This document shows positions 1-6,432 of a DNA stretch of 8,273 bases, one piece after another. This DNA is from Leptotrichiaceae bacterium. Lineage in GTDB: Bacteria; Fusobacteriota; Fusobacteriia; Fusobacteriales; Leptotrichiaceae. The translations under genes and the position numbers were made by a program. The stretch covers positions 1 to 8,273 of the forward strand of contig JAUNKI010000060.1 of the NCBI GenBank assembly GCA_030532815.1, written 5' to 3'. Each line of letters starts with the position of its first letter. Within the stretch, counting starts at the first letter, position 1. The notes beneath the pieces are model-generated. The model was not told the origin of the DNA. It did no database searches and was given only the letters and a program-made list of their open reading frames with translations.

Positions 1-147
1 TACTGTAACATCATATTAGATACAGCATCCAGCTTAACTAAAAATATAAAAAAATTCAAATTTACTGTATTTCCTTTATTTAATAAATTATGGTGAATAT
101 TATGTAAAAGAGCTTTTAATAAAATTTTTCAGAAAATTTATTTATAA

Positions 148-167
148 AAATTTCAAGTTTGAAATTT
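148..167. repeat. 9-bp inverted repeat with 2-bp spacer
   Basis: AAATTTCAA is followed by GT and then its exact reverse complement TTGAAATTT. A palindrome this short and AT-rich can arise by chance in such DNA. It could also be an operator for a gene left of the window. It has no T-run that would make it a terminator. Confidence 0.3.
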
Positions 168-218
168 AAAGCCTGCTGATAATATAAATTTAAATTTTCT
201 TTTCCAAAATATATATGA

Positions 219-248
219 AAAAAGAAAGTGCAGTATCACTTTCTTTTT
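219..248 (-). terminator. Rho-independent terminator of glgA, probably bidirectional
   Basis: A perfect 12-bp inverted repeat (AAAAAGAAAGTG / CACTTTCTTTTT) surrounds a 6-base loop. Read on the minus strand, the stem ends in a run of six T before CATATATATTTT, as expected of an intrinsic terminator about 57 bases after the glgA stop. The plus strand also gives a stem followed by TTTTTATTTTG, so the structure could serve a convergent gene to the left. The GC-containing core (GAAAGTG) is short, as is usual in low-GC genomes. Confidence 0.8.
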
Positions 249-305
249 ATTTTGTTAATAAATTTTTATTATCCTAAAATATATTATTTAAAGTATATAC
301 TCTGT

Positions 306-1691
306 CTACCAGCTTTTTACTAATTTATATAATTCAAGATATTCCTTTGCAGATTTATCCCATGAAAAATCCAGTTCCATATTCCTTTTTACGAGTTTTT
401 CCCAGATTTCAGGCTTATCATAATATATTCCTTCAGCAACTTTTATTGTAAAAAGCATATCATCGGCATTGAAATTCGTAAATGAAAATCCGTTACCTTC
501 ATCACTATATATATTATAAGGCTGTACAGTATCCTTAAGTCCTCCCGTTTCCCTTACAATCGGTATTGTTCCGAATCTCATTGCTATCATCTGACTTAAT
601 CCGCAAGGCTCGTATCTTGAAGGCATAAGAAAAACATCACTTCCTGCATATATTTCATTTGCAAGGTTCGGATTATACCCTAAATATACTTTAAATTTAT
701 CAGGATATTTTTCAGTCAGATAATTATAGTAATCTTCATAAAATTTATCTCCGCTTCCTAAAATTACTATCTGAACTGCATCATACTGTAAAAGATTTTC
801 CAATACGAGAGAAACCAAATCAAGACCTTTTCCTTCTACAAGTCTCGTTACCATCGATATAAGCATATTATCCGATTTGGGAAGTCCGAGTTTTTCCTGT
901 AACAGATATTTGTTTTCCTTTTTCTTTTTCAGAATATCTTTATTAAAAGGGATAATATCCTCGTTAGTTTCAGGATTGAAATAATCAGTGTCAATACCGT
1001 TTAATACACCGTGAATATGCTTACTATTCGTTATCCTTTCCAATCCTTCACTGAAATAAGGATATTTTATTTCTTCAGCATAAGTCGGACTGACAGTATT
1101 TGCTATATCAGAATATGCTATTCCTATTTCCATAAAATTCAAGTCCTGACCTTCGATAAAGTATCCCATTCTTTCAAAAGAACGTTTTGAAAATCTTCCC
1201 TGATACATTAAATTATGTATAGTGTAAACTGTCCTCATATCCCAGTAAAACGGATCTTTATTATACCTTACATTTAAAAAATAAGGTACAGGCCCGGTCT
1301 GCCAGTCATTACAGTGAAGTATGTCCGGCTGTAAATCTATTTCTTTTAAAAATCTGAGTGCCAGCTCTGAAAACATGGCATATTGGATATCTTCATCATT
1401 ATCACCGTAAACACGCCCTCTTTCATACAGTGCCTGATTTTCAATAAAATAAAAGTTTATTTTGCTGTCGGGATATCTGACGAGATTAAATACATCTCCA
1501 TGACTTTCCAACCTTGCTGTCCATTCAAGTTTTTCAAGATATTTTAAAGGAATTTTATCATATTTCGGCATTATTACCGAAACTTCATGTCCCAGCTCCT
1601 GCATTTTTTTGGGCAGAGCATACATTACATCGGCTAAGCCTCCTGTTTTAAAAAATGGAAATACTTCTGATGCCAAATAAACTATTTTCAA
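306..1691 (-). CDS. glgA: glycogen synthase (ADP-glucose type, GT5)
   Basis: Adds glucose from ADP-glucose to the non-reducing ends of alpha-1,4-glucan; cytosolic. The 461 residues are close to the usual bacterial length of about 477, and the two-Rossmann GT-B layout is complete. The N-terminal KTGGL ADP-glucose motif starts at K15, HCNDW is at 126-130, and HGVLNGID is near 227-234. R283 and K288 in the TRLVEGKGLDL segment fit the phosphate-binding Arg/Lys pair. E361 in PSRYEPCGL fits the catalytic-domain glutamate, and a second TGGL lies at 382-385. The start codon is TTG: it encodes the first residue of the conserved N-terminus (MKIVYLASEVFPF) and has GGAGGG 7 bases upstream. The gene follows glgC with a 12-bp gap, and the glgC stop codon overlaps this ribosome site, so the two are probably translationally coupled. 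A terminator follows. No glgB or glgP lies in the window. Confidence 0.96.
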   Translation of the reverse strand: MKIVYLASEVFPFFKTGGLADVMYALPKKMQELGHEVSVIMPKYDKIPLKYLEKLEWTARLESHGDVFNLVRYPDSKINFYFIENQALYERGRVYGDNDEDIQYAMFSELALRFLKEIDLQPDILHCNDWQTGPVPYFLNVRYNKDPFYWDMRTVYTIHNLMYQGRFSKRSFERMGYFIEGQDLNFMEIGIAYSDIANTVSPTYAEEIKYPYFSEGLERITNSKHIHGVLNGIDTDYFNPETNEDIIPFNKDILKKKKENKYLLQEKLGLPKSDNMLISMVTRLVEGKGLDLVSLVLENLLQYDAVQIVILGSGDKFYEDYYNYLTEKYPDKFKVYLGYNPNLANEIYAGSDVFLMPSRYEPCGLSQMIAMRFGTIPIVRETGGLKDTVQPYNIYSDEGNGFSFTNFNADDMLFTIKVAEGIYYDKPEIWEKLVKRNMELDFSWDKSAKEYLELYKLVKSW

Positions 1692-1698
1692 AATAATT

Positions 1699-1704
1699 CC
1701 CTCC
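1699..1704 (-). promoter_or_regulatory. Ribosome binding site fixing the TTG start of glgA
   Basis: GGAGGG lies 7 bases before the TTG start at 1691. It is fused with the glgC stop codon (TAGGAGGG, 1699-1706), so ribosomes finishing glgC stop on the glgA initiation region. There is no ATG at or before this point that would give the conserved GlgA N-terminus. Confidence 0.85.
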
Positions 1705-2957
1705 TATTTTTCAAGCGTCTCTCCACTATTGACAATTCTATTTCCGTCATTTAATACAACACCGCCGAAAATTCTTACATTCCTTCCGATAACTGAACCT
1801 TCAGGAAGATGGGCACGCTTTCCTATCACGCTTATTCCCTTTGTCAGCAAATCAGGTTTTGCTTTATTCGGAGTATAGTCATCTCCGTGTCCCAACAGGG
1901 AATTTTTCCCTACATAAACTCTTTTATCAAGTATCATTGTATCTAAATGAGTATTTTCATCAATATAACTTCCTGAAAAAATTATACTGTTTTTAATTGT
2001 ACTTCCCTTTCTTACGGTAACTCCCGGTCCAAGCACTGAATTTTCCACTCTTCCTTCTATTTTACATCCGTCACATATAAGAGAATTCAGGACACTTCCC
2101 GTAACTCCGATTCTGACAGGTGCCAAATCTTCACTTCTCGTGTAAATTTTCCATTCCTGATCATAGAGGTTTATTCCTATTTCTTCTGATTTCTTGATTA
2201 AATCAAGATTGGCATCCAAATATGAATCATAAGTTCCCACATCCATCCAGTAACTGTCATAAGTATGAACGAAAACTTTTCTTTCCTCTTCTATCATTGC
2301 CGGAATCAGATGTTTTCCGAAATCAAGATCTTCATTTTCAAGTTTTTCCAGATACTCAAGTAATATATCCGTGTTAAATATATATATCCCCATTGAAGCC
2401 AGATTACTTTTAGGCTCTTTCGGTTTTTCCTCAAAATTTAATATTTTCTTATTTTCATCAACTTCAAATATTCCGAATCTTCCTGCTTCTTCCAGCGGTA
2501 CTTCCTGAACTGCAATTGTAAGCTCCGCATTACTTTTTTTATGGTCTTCCAGCATCCAGTTGTAATTCATTTTATAAATGTGGTCACCTGACAAAATCAG
2601 TACATATTTCGGATTTTTGCTTTTTATAAAGTCAACATTCTGTCTTATAGCATCGGCAGTTCCCAAATACCATGCATTTCCTCCCGGTTTTTCGTGAGGC
2701 TGTAACATTGTAATGCTTGAATCTCTTCTGTCAAAATCCCACGGTTTTCCCGAACCGATATGTTCATTAAGGGAAAGGGGCAGATACTGTGTCAACAGTG
2801 CGACATCATAAATTCCGGAATTTGAACAGTTACTCAATGCAAAATCGATAATCCTGAATTTACCTGCAAAAGGTACACTCGGTTTAACCCTTTTTTCAGA
2901 CAGAATATCCAATCTTGAACCCCTTCCGCCTGCTAAAATCATTGCTAAAATTTCCAT
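1704..2957 (-). CDS. glgC: glucose-1-phosphate adenylyltransferase (ADP-glucose pyrophosphorylase)
   Basis: Makes ADP-glucose from glucose-1-phosphate and ATP, the committed step of bacterial glycogen synthesis. Numbered from the ATG at 2957 (417 aa), the N-terminal nucleotidyltransferase domain carries the AGGRGSRL nucleotide loop at 9-16, a VKPSVPFAGKFRIIDF segment at about 24-39, WYLGTADA at about 96-103, the metal-binding SGDH at 123-126 and the sugar-phosphate FEEKP motif at 175-179. The C-terminal part, from about residue 280, shows the hexapeptide-type repeats of the left-handed beta-helix (for example VLGPGVTVRKGSTIKNSIIF). The catalytic Asp (D125) and the sugar-site Lys are present, which favours the catalytic GlgC over the related GlgD subunit. 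An ATG five codons further upstream (2972) lies inside the GGGAGGT ribosome site of the 2957 ATG, so the shorter form is preferred. A promoter lies in the gap upstream and glgA follows. Confidence 0.95.
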   Translation of the reverse strand: MEILAMILAGGRGSRLDILSEKRVKPSVPFAGKFRIIDFALSNCSNSGIYDVALLTQYLPLSLNEHIGSGKPWDFDRRDSSITMLQPHEKPGGNAWYLGTADAIRQNVDFIKSKNPKYVLILSGDHIYKMNYNWMLEDHKKSNAELTIAVQEVPLEEAGRFGIFEVDENKKILNFEEKPKEPKSNLASMGIYIFNTDILLEYLEKLENEDLDFGKHLIPAMIEEERKVFVHTYDSYWMDVGTYDSYLDANLDLIKKSEEIGINLYDQEWKIYTRSEDLAPVRIGVTGSVLNSLICDGCKIEGRVENSVLGPGVTVRKGSTIKNSIIFSGSYIDENTHLDTMILDKRVYVGKNSLLGHGDDYTPNKAKPDLLTKGISVIGKRAHLPEGSVIGRNVRIFGGVVLNDGNRIVNSGETLEK

Positions 2958-2963
2958 AAAATT

Positions 2964-2970
2964 ACCTCCC
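2964..2970 (-). promoter_or_regulatory. Ribosome binding site fixing the glgC start at 2957
   Basis: GGGAGGT is separated by 6 bases from the ATG at 2957. The alternative in-frame ATG at 2970-2972 overlaps this motif and has no ribosome site of its own. Confidence 0.8.
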
Positions 2971-2983
2971 ATTTATTCTCTAC

Positions 2984-3011
2984 ATTATAAGTATACCTCA
3001 CTTTTTGAAAA
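2984..3011 (-). promoter_or_regulatory. Candidate sigma-70-type promoter for glgC-glgA
   Basis: A perfect -10 hexamer TATAAT (2984-2989) is preceded, after a 16-base spacer, by TTTTCA (3006-3011), which matches the -35 consensus at four of six positions. It lies in the 80-bp gap between the patatin gene and glgC, the widest intergenic gap within the gene cluster. Predicted initiation near 2977 would give a leader of about 20 bases holding the ribosome site. AT-rich DNA yields chance -10 matches, so this remains a prediction. Confidence 0.55.
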
Positions 3012-3037
3012 ATGAAACACCTTTATTAAAAATAATT

Positions 3038-3997
3038 TTATTTCCTTTTTCTGTTTCTGAAAATTTTACTGAAAAAGCTTTGTTTTTTCATTGTTTCTTC
3101 ATTTTTATTTTTGTCACTAAAAAATTTTTCCAGTTTTTCTTTATTTTCATCTACTGTATTTTCGGCTTTCTTGTTTGTATCCTTATCAGCTACGTCGATT
3201 TCGAGAATACTGTTTGCCTCATAATCAAGACGTATGTAATTCTCTTCAGACAGTAATTTTTTTACCACATTATGTATACTTTTAGAACCTAACTGAAAAA
3301 TGATTTTTATTAGAGGATTTGCCCAATTGGCAATTCCCCATCCCCACTGTTTCCCATCAAATTTATTTATCATTTTCTCTTCTCCGGTTCCTATTGACAG
3401 TATTTTTATATCTTTCAGCTCCTGTTTATGTTCGTCATCTGACAGAATCTCCGAAATTGCTGTAAGAGAAGGGTTGTTTGCCCATAGACCTCCGTCTGCA
3501 AATATTCTTTCTTCATCTATTTTCAGAGGATCAAAAAATATGGGAGCTGCACACGAAGACAGTATCGCATCTATTAATTTTATATCCTGACAGTTCCTGT
3601 TTGTCAATATTACCGCTTCACCGTTTACAATATTTGTAGTAGTTATAAGCAGTTCAGTCCGGGCATTTTCAAAAGTTTTGTTTTTAAAAGCTTTTTCAAG
3701 AAGCTCCTTTAAATATTTATTATCATATTTACTTTGAATAATCCCGTTTTTTAAGAGATCTTTCTTGAATATTTTTTCCATTTCATCCATATACATTTTT
3801 TCAATTGTTTTTATATCTATTCCTAAGGCAAGAGCTGCCGCAATAATTGAGCCTGTACTTGTCCCCGCTATCAAGTCGAAATATTCGTGAAATTTTATTC
3901 CGTACTCTTCCTCTATTTTTCTTAATGTACTTGCAATGAATAAACCTCTGGCACCTCCACCGTCAAGGGAAAGTATTCTAAATACATTATCAGACAT
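3038..3997 (-). CDS. patatin-like phospholipase family protein
   Basis: Probable acyl hydrolase of the patatin/cPLA2 fold, which cleaves acyl chains from phospholipids or other lipids with a Ser-Asp dyad. All signature elements are in order: the glycine-rich oxyanion-hole loop DGGGARG at 12-18, the nucleophile elbow GTSTG at 45-49 (S47), and DGG at 168-170 (D168). Patatin homology covers about residues 6-210. The remaining region to residue 319 is charged, and the last 16 residues (304-319) are strongly basic with aromatic residues (SFFSKIF, then NRKRK), which may bind acidic membrane lipids. There is no signal peptide, so the enzyme should act inside the cell. An AGGGAGG-type ribosome site precedes the ATG at 3997. 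It lies 39 bp after the HAD gene and is probably the last gene of the upstream unit. The substrate cannot be read from the sequence. No CBASS partner is present. Confidence 0.88.
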   Translation of the reverse strand: MSDNVFRILSLDGGGARGLFIASTLRKIEEEYGIKFHEYFDLIAGTSTGSIIAAALALGIDIKTIEKMYMDEMEKIFKKDLLKNGIIQSKYDNKYLKELLEKAFKNKTFENARTELLITTTNIVNGEAVILTNRNCQDIKLIDAILSSCAAPIFFDPLKIDEERIFADGGLWANNPSLTAISEILSDDEHKQELKDIKILSIGTGEEKMINKFDGKQWGWGIANWANPLIKIIFQLGSKSIHNVVKKLLSEENYIRLDYEANSILEIDVADKDTNKKAENTVDENKEKLEKFFSDKNKNEETMKKQSFFSKIFRNRKRK

Positions 3998-4036
3998 ATT
4001 ATCCTCCCTATTTTCCTATAATATAAAACTGATTTA

Positions 4037-4711
4037 TTACATTTCCTTTTCAAAATATTCTATTGCCTTTAACAGACTGTCCAATTTACAGTGCAGCATT
4101 TTTCCTATTTCTTCCGTAGGCTGTATTTTATCAGGTATCATAACGGGAAGCATTCCCGCTGAATAAGCTGCTCTGATTCCGTTGAGAGAATCTTCAAAAA
4201 CTACGGTTCTTTCAGGAGAAACTCCGACTTTTTCAGCTCCGATCAGAAATACTTCAGGATCAGGCTTTCCGTTTTTTACATCATTTGACGTTATAATGAA
4301 ACTGAAATATTTTTTCAGTCCTTTATTTTCTATAAGTGTATCAGCCATTAGTCTATCGGCTGAAGTAGCAAGTACCATTTTCTTTCCGTTATCATATAAA
4401 TATTCGAGAAATTCCTCAACTCCTTCCATAAGAGGGATTTGACATTTTTTCCCCTGTTCTATAATATATTTGTAAATTTCCGAGCTTAACTCATCATAAG
4501 GAAAATCTTCTCCGAATTCTTCAATGTATATCGCTTTTGTAGCTTCATTGGTCATTCCCGTAGTTTTTTCCACAATACTGTCATTTATAATATATCCTTT
4601 ATTTTCGGCAAGTTTTTTTCCATAATCTACGTATACTGTTTCCGTATCAAACAGCAGACCGTCCATATCAAATATAAATAAATCCAGATTTTCAAACAGT
4701 TTTTTACTCAT
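4037..4711 (-). CDS. HAD-superfamily (subfamily IA) hydrolase, beta-phosphoglucomutase-like
   Basis: A cytosolic phosphohydrolase or phosphomutase that forms an aspartyl-phosphate intermediate. The 224 residues carry all four HAD motifs: I, DMDGLLFDT with nucleophile D15 and acid/base D17; II, ATSAD with S117; III, K149 in NGKPDPE; IV, FEDS with E173-D174 for Mg2+. The cap helices lie between motif I and motif II (about residues 22-100), the placement typical of the beta-phosphoglucomutase/phosphoglycolate phosphatase group. Substrate cannot be fixed: sugar phosphates such as beta-glucose-1-phosphate, 2-deoxyglucose-6-phosphate or a pseudouridine-type phosphate are all possible for this group. 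AAGGAGG overlaps the stop codon of the preceding hutP-like gene (TAAGGAGG) 9 bp upstream, which suggests coupled translation. The nearby glycogen genes make a hexose-phosphate role attractive but unproven. Confidence 0.88.
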   Translation of the reverse strand: MSKKLFENLDLFIFDMDGLLFDTETVYVDYGKKLAENKGYIINDSIVEKTTGMTNEATKAIYIEEFGEDFPYDELSSEIYKYIIEQGKKCQIPLMEGVEEFLEYLYDNGKKMVLATSADRLMADTLIENKGLKKYFSFIITSNDVKNGKPDPEVFLIGAEKVGVSPERTVVFEDSLNGIRAAYSAGMLPVMIPDKIQPTEEIGKMLHCKLDSLLKAIEYFEKEM

Positions 4712-4720
4712 TTTTCCTCC

Positions 4721-5170
4721 TTATTCGATAAAATCCCTTTCTTCAGGCAATACGGCTACTGATCTGTGAGCTACTGATGTTATTACTTCATTAAAATGAA
4801 GTATCCCGACACTTAAAAATATTGCTATTCCCAAGTGTTCTCCATGTCTTGCCAGACCGATTTTTCCTCCTACACTTAATCCGTTTATGTTGGTTTCTAT
4901 CTGACTCATTGCTTCTCTCACGGCTCCTATAACGGCTCCGTCATGAATATGTTCGTCCTGTATAATATTGTTTCTTTTTGCTGCCATCAGTGCACTTTCA
5001 ATAAATTTAAATCTTGAATTGGGCATTGTTCCTCCCACATCTACGGCGGCTACCTTTACCTTTTCTGTTTTATACTCCTTTATGAATCGTTTTTCTTCTT
5101 CTCTTGAAGAAATCGCCATTTTCAGAGCAATTCGGCATATATCCACACTTTTACTGTCTTTAAATTCCAT
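4721..5170 (-). CDS. HutP-family protein (putative RNA-binding regulator)
   Basis: Resembles HutP, the antiterminator that binds hut mRNA in Bacillus with L-histidine and a metal ion. The 149-residue length matches B. subtilis HutP (148). The segment NNIIQDEH...GAVIGAVREAM (68-88) parallels the HutP stretch SGVIQSEGYR...LYHATMEAL, and GLSVGGKIGLARHGEH (97-112) followed by a hydrophobic core and SVAHRS (132-137) completes the domain. By my alignment, recalled from memory, the metal ligands H73 and H77 of HutP correspond to G78 and G82 here, although H74, H76, H109, H112, H125 and H135 are available. The start at 5170 has AGAGGG 7 bases upstream and gives the family N-terminus. An ATG at 5209, overlapping the aroQ stop, would add 13 residues and lacks a ribosome site. 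No hut gene is nearby; it sits between aroQ and a HAD hydrolase, so its target is unknown. Confidence 0.75.
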   Translation of the reverse strand: MEFKDSKSVDICRIALKMAISSREEEKRFIKEYKTEKVKVAAVDVGGTMPNSRFKFIESALMAAKRNNIIQDEHIHDGAVIGAVREAMSQIETNINGLSVGGKIGLARHGEHLGIAIFLSVGILHFNEVITSVAHRSVAVLPEERDFIE

Positions 5171-5177
5171 ATTACAA

Positions 5178-5183
5178 CCCTCT
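5178..5183 (-). promoter_or_regulatory. Ribosome binding site deciding the HutP-family start
   Basis: AGAGGG stands 7 bases before the ATG at 5170. The longer in-frame alternative at 5209 is preceded by CTGACAGAAA, which offers no good match to the ribosome, though its ATG overlaps the aroQ stop and could be used by re-initiating ribosomes. Confidence 0.65.
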
Positions 5184-5198
5184 TTCACTATTATATTT

Positions 5199-5639
5199 TC
5201 AATATTCATTTTCTGTCAGAAATTCTATCGCTTCAATATAACCTTCTTTTCCTTTTCCGTATATCTGCTTTACACATGCAGGTGCCGTAACGGATATTTT
5301 CCTGAATTCTTCACGCTCATATATATTGCTCAGATGTACTTCCACAGTAGGAAGCATAACTGACTTTATAGCATCAAAAATGGCGTAACTGTAGTGAGTG
5401 TACGCACCGGGATTTATTACAATACCTTTTACTCCTTCATAATAGGCGTTCTGAAGAAAATCTATTATTTCCCCTTCGGAATTTGACTGAAAAATCTGTA
5501 CTTCTATATTTTTTCCCCGACAGTAAATCCTTATATATTCACATAAAGTTTCATAAGTATCATTTCCATAAATTCCCACTTCCCTTATTCCGAGAAAATT
5601 CAGATTAGGTCCATTTATTACCGTTATTTTATCTTTCAT
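5199..5639 (-). CDS. aroQ: type II 3-dehydroquinate dehydratase
   Basis: Converts 3-dehydroquinate to 3-dehydroshikimate, the third step of the shikimate pathway; the family forms cytosolic dodecamers. The 146 residues are the full family length. Diagnostic features are INGPNLNFLG at 8-17, the flexible lid with R19 and catalytic base Y24 (IREVGIYG), QSNSEGEIID at 51-60, INPGAYTHYS at 75-84 (N76, H82), EVHLSNI at 100-106 with catalytic H102, and REEFR at 109-113 for substrate binding. Most family members have REP..YG at the lid; here it is REVGIYG, with Pro replaced by Val. It follows aroK by 10 bp. Its ribosome site AAAGGAG overlaps the aroK stop (TAAAGGAG), indicating coupled translation. 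The stop codon is TGA. Confidence 0.96.
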   Translation of the reverse strand: MKDKITVINGPNLNFLGIREVGIYGNDTYETLCEYIRIYCRGKNIEVQIFQSNSEGEIIDFLQNAYYEGVKGIVINPGAYTHYSYAIFDAIKSVMLPTVEVHLSNIYEREEFRKISVTAPACVKQIYGKGKEGYIEAIEFLTENEY

Positions 5640-5649
5640 TGAAACTCCT

Positions 5650-6150
5650 TTATATAATATTCTCTCTTTTGAGAATTTCCGCTATTCTGTCAGTAATTTT
5701 ACGTAATGTATTATTATTTTCAACTGTGATGTCGGCATACATATTGTACAATTCTATTCTTTCCTCATATAATTTGCGGATATTTTCCGTATTCTGTAAA
5801 AGAGGTCTATATTTGTGGTTTTCCTTTGCAATATCTTCAACTTTTCTGCTTAAAAAAATTATTACACCGTTTTTCTTCATTTCTTCCATATTTTTATTTT
5901 TTTTAACTGCTCCGCCTCCGGTAGATATGACTACACCGTTTTTTTGAGACAATTCTTTTATATACTTTGTTTCCAGATCCCGAAAATATTTTTCTCCTTC
6001 TTCGGAAAAAATAGTACTTATCCTTTTATTTTCCTTCATTTCCAAATATCTGTCAACATCATAATGTTCGTATTTTATCTTTTTTGCCAGCATTTTCCCT
6101 ATGGTACTTTTTCCGCTTGCCGGCATTCCGATTAATACAATATTTTTCAT
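5650..6150 (-). CDS. aroK: shikimate kinase
   Basis: Phosphorylates shikimate to shikimate-3-phosphate with ATP; a cytosolic monomer of the nucleoside-monophosphate-kinase fold. The 166 residues are near the usual 170. Visible motifs: Walker A GMPASGKST at 8-16, DVD with D31 and D33 for Mg2+/shikimate binding, F.EEGEKYFR with R57 for the shikimate carboxylate, the Walker-B-like STGGGA at 76-81, the lid arginine R115 in KYRPLL, and R131 in RIELY at the adenine/shikimate side. The start ATG has GAAGGGA upstream and gives the expected MKNIVLIG beginning. It lies 34 bp after the DUF4250 gene and directly before aroQ. The aroE fragment at the right edge makes this a shikimate-pathway cluster. Confidence 0.96.
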   Translation of the reverse strand: MKNIVLIGMPASGKSTIGKMLAKKIKYEHYDVDRYLEMKENKRISTIFSEEGEKYFRDLETKYIKELSQKNGVVISTGGGAVKKNKNMEEMKKNGVIIFLSRKVEDIAKENHKYRPLLQNTENIRKLYEERIELYNMYADITVENNNTLRKITDRIAEILKRENII

Positions 6151-6184
6151 ATTATTCCCTTCAAACTTTCAAAATAAAAATAAA

Positions 6185-6373
6185 TTAAATTTTTTTAAAC
6201 TGGTTTACCTCACTGTTATAAAAATATCCTTCTTCTTTCATTCTCTTTAATACAGTTTCCTTATTCAATGAATAGTATCCCGTCAGCTTATCCAAGTCTG
6301 AAAATTCATCTCTTAATTTCATGTTCAGAAGGCTTAACATCATATTTATATCTCCATTTTCAAAATTAAACAT
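6185..6373 (-). CDS. DUF4250 domain-containing small protein
   Basis: A 62-residue protein of unknown function. The core NMMLSLLNMKLRDEFSDLD (residues 10-28) followed by a helix-turn-like segment (LNKETVLKRMKEEGYFYN) and a final NQFKK match the pattern I associate with DUF4250, found mostly in clostridia and related low-GC bacteria. The two helical segments suggest a very small helical domain; whether it binds nucleic acid or protein is not known. There is no signal peptide or cysteine. The ribosome site (GGGAGA) is about a dozen bases from the ATG, slightly far, but the start aligns with the usual family N-terminus. It lies 59 bp after the 232-residue unknown gene and 34 bp before aroK. Confidence 0.75.
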   Translation of the reverse strand: MFNFENGDINMMLSLLNMKLRDEFSDLDKLTGYYSLNKETVLKRMKEEGYFYNSEVNQFKKI

Positions 6374-6432
6374 TATTTTACTTTTCTCCCATTTATAATT
6401 TTTCCGTTTTCCCAGCTTTAAAGTAATTCAAC

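Larger units (their letters stand above)
1..305. other. AT-rich intergenic region downstream of glgA
   Basis: This stretch lies beyond the glgA stop codon. It is very AT-rich and I find no reading frame with a credible ribosome site or recognisable protein on either strand. It holds two visible structures: a strong hairpin at 219-248, listed as a terminator, and a short AT-rich palindrome at 148-167. The left end may be a flank of the next gene outside the window, but nothing here identifies it. Confidence 0.7.

Noticed and set aside
159..188. Plus-strand TTGAAA-N18-TATAAA as a promoter for a short RNA ending at the 219-248 hairpin.
   Set aside because: The match is ordinary for DNA this AT-rich, the spacing is long, and the product would be only about 50 bases with no recognisable structure beyond the terminator.
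2958..2972. Longer GlgC start at 2972 (adds five residues).
   Set aside because: That ATG overlaps the GGGAGGT ribosome site of the ATG at 2957 and has no site of its own. The 2957 start gives the usual family N-terminus.
3000..3020. Imperfect inverted repeat TCATTTTTCAAAAAGTGA after the patatin gene as a terminator.
   Set aside because: The stem is almost all A-T with a bulge, there is no following T-run, and it overlaps the predicted glgC -35 region.
3038..3997. Patatin as a CBASS (CapV-type) phage-defence effector.
   Set aside because: No CD-NTase, ubiquitin-like/E1-E2 or HORMA/TRIP13 gene is nearby. The neighbours are a HAD hydrolase and glgC. The motifs alone fit any bacterial patatin.
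3998..4036. Two TAG triplets (TAG-GAAAA-TAG, minus strand) in the leader of the patatin gene as a HutP binding site.
   Set aside because: HutP sites need several NAG triplets with regular spacing, and no antiterminator/terminator hairpin is present. Two TAGs around a ribosome site are expected by chance.
5171..5209. Longer HutP-family start at 5209, overlapping the aroQ stop.
   Set aside because: No ribosome site precedes it and the added 13 residues fall outside the family core. The 5170 ATG has AGAGGG at good spacing. Re-initiation at 5209 cannot be fully excluded.
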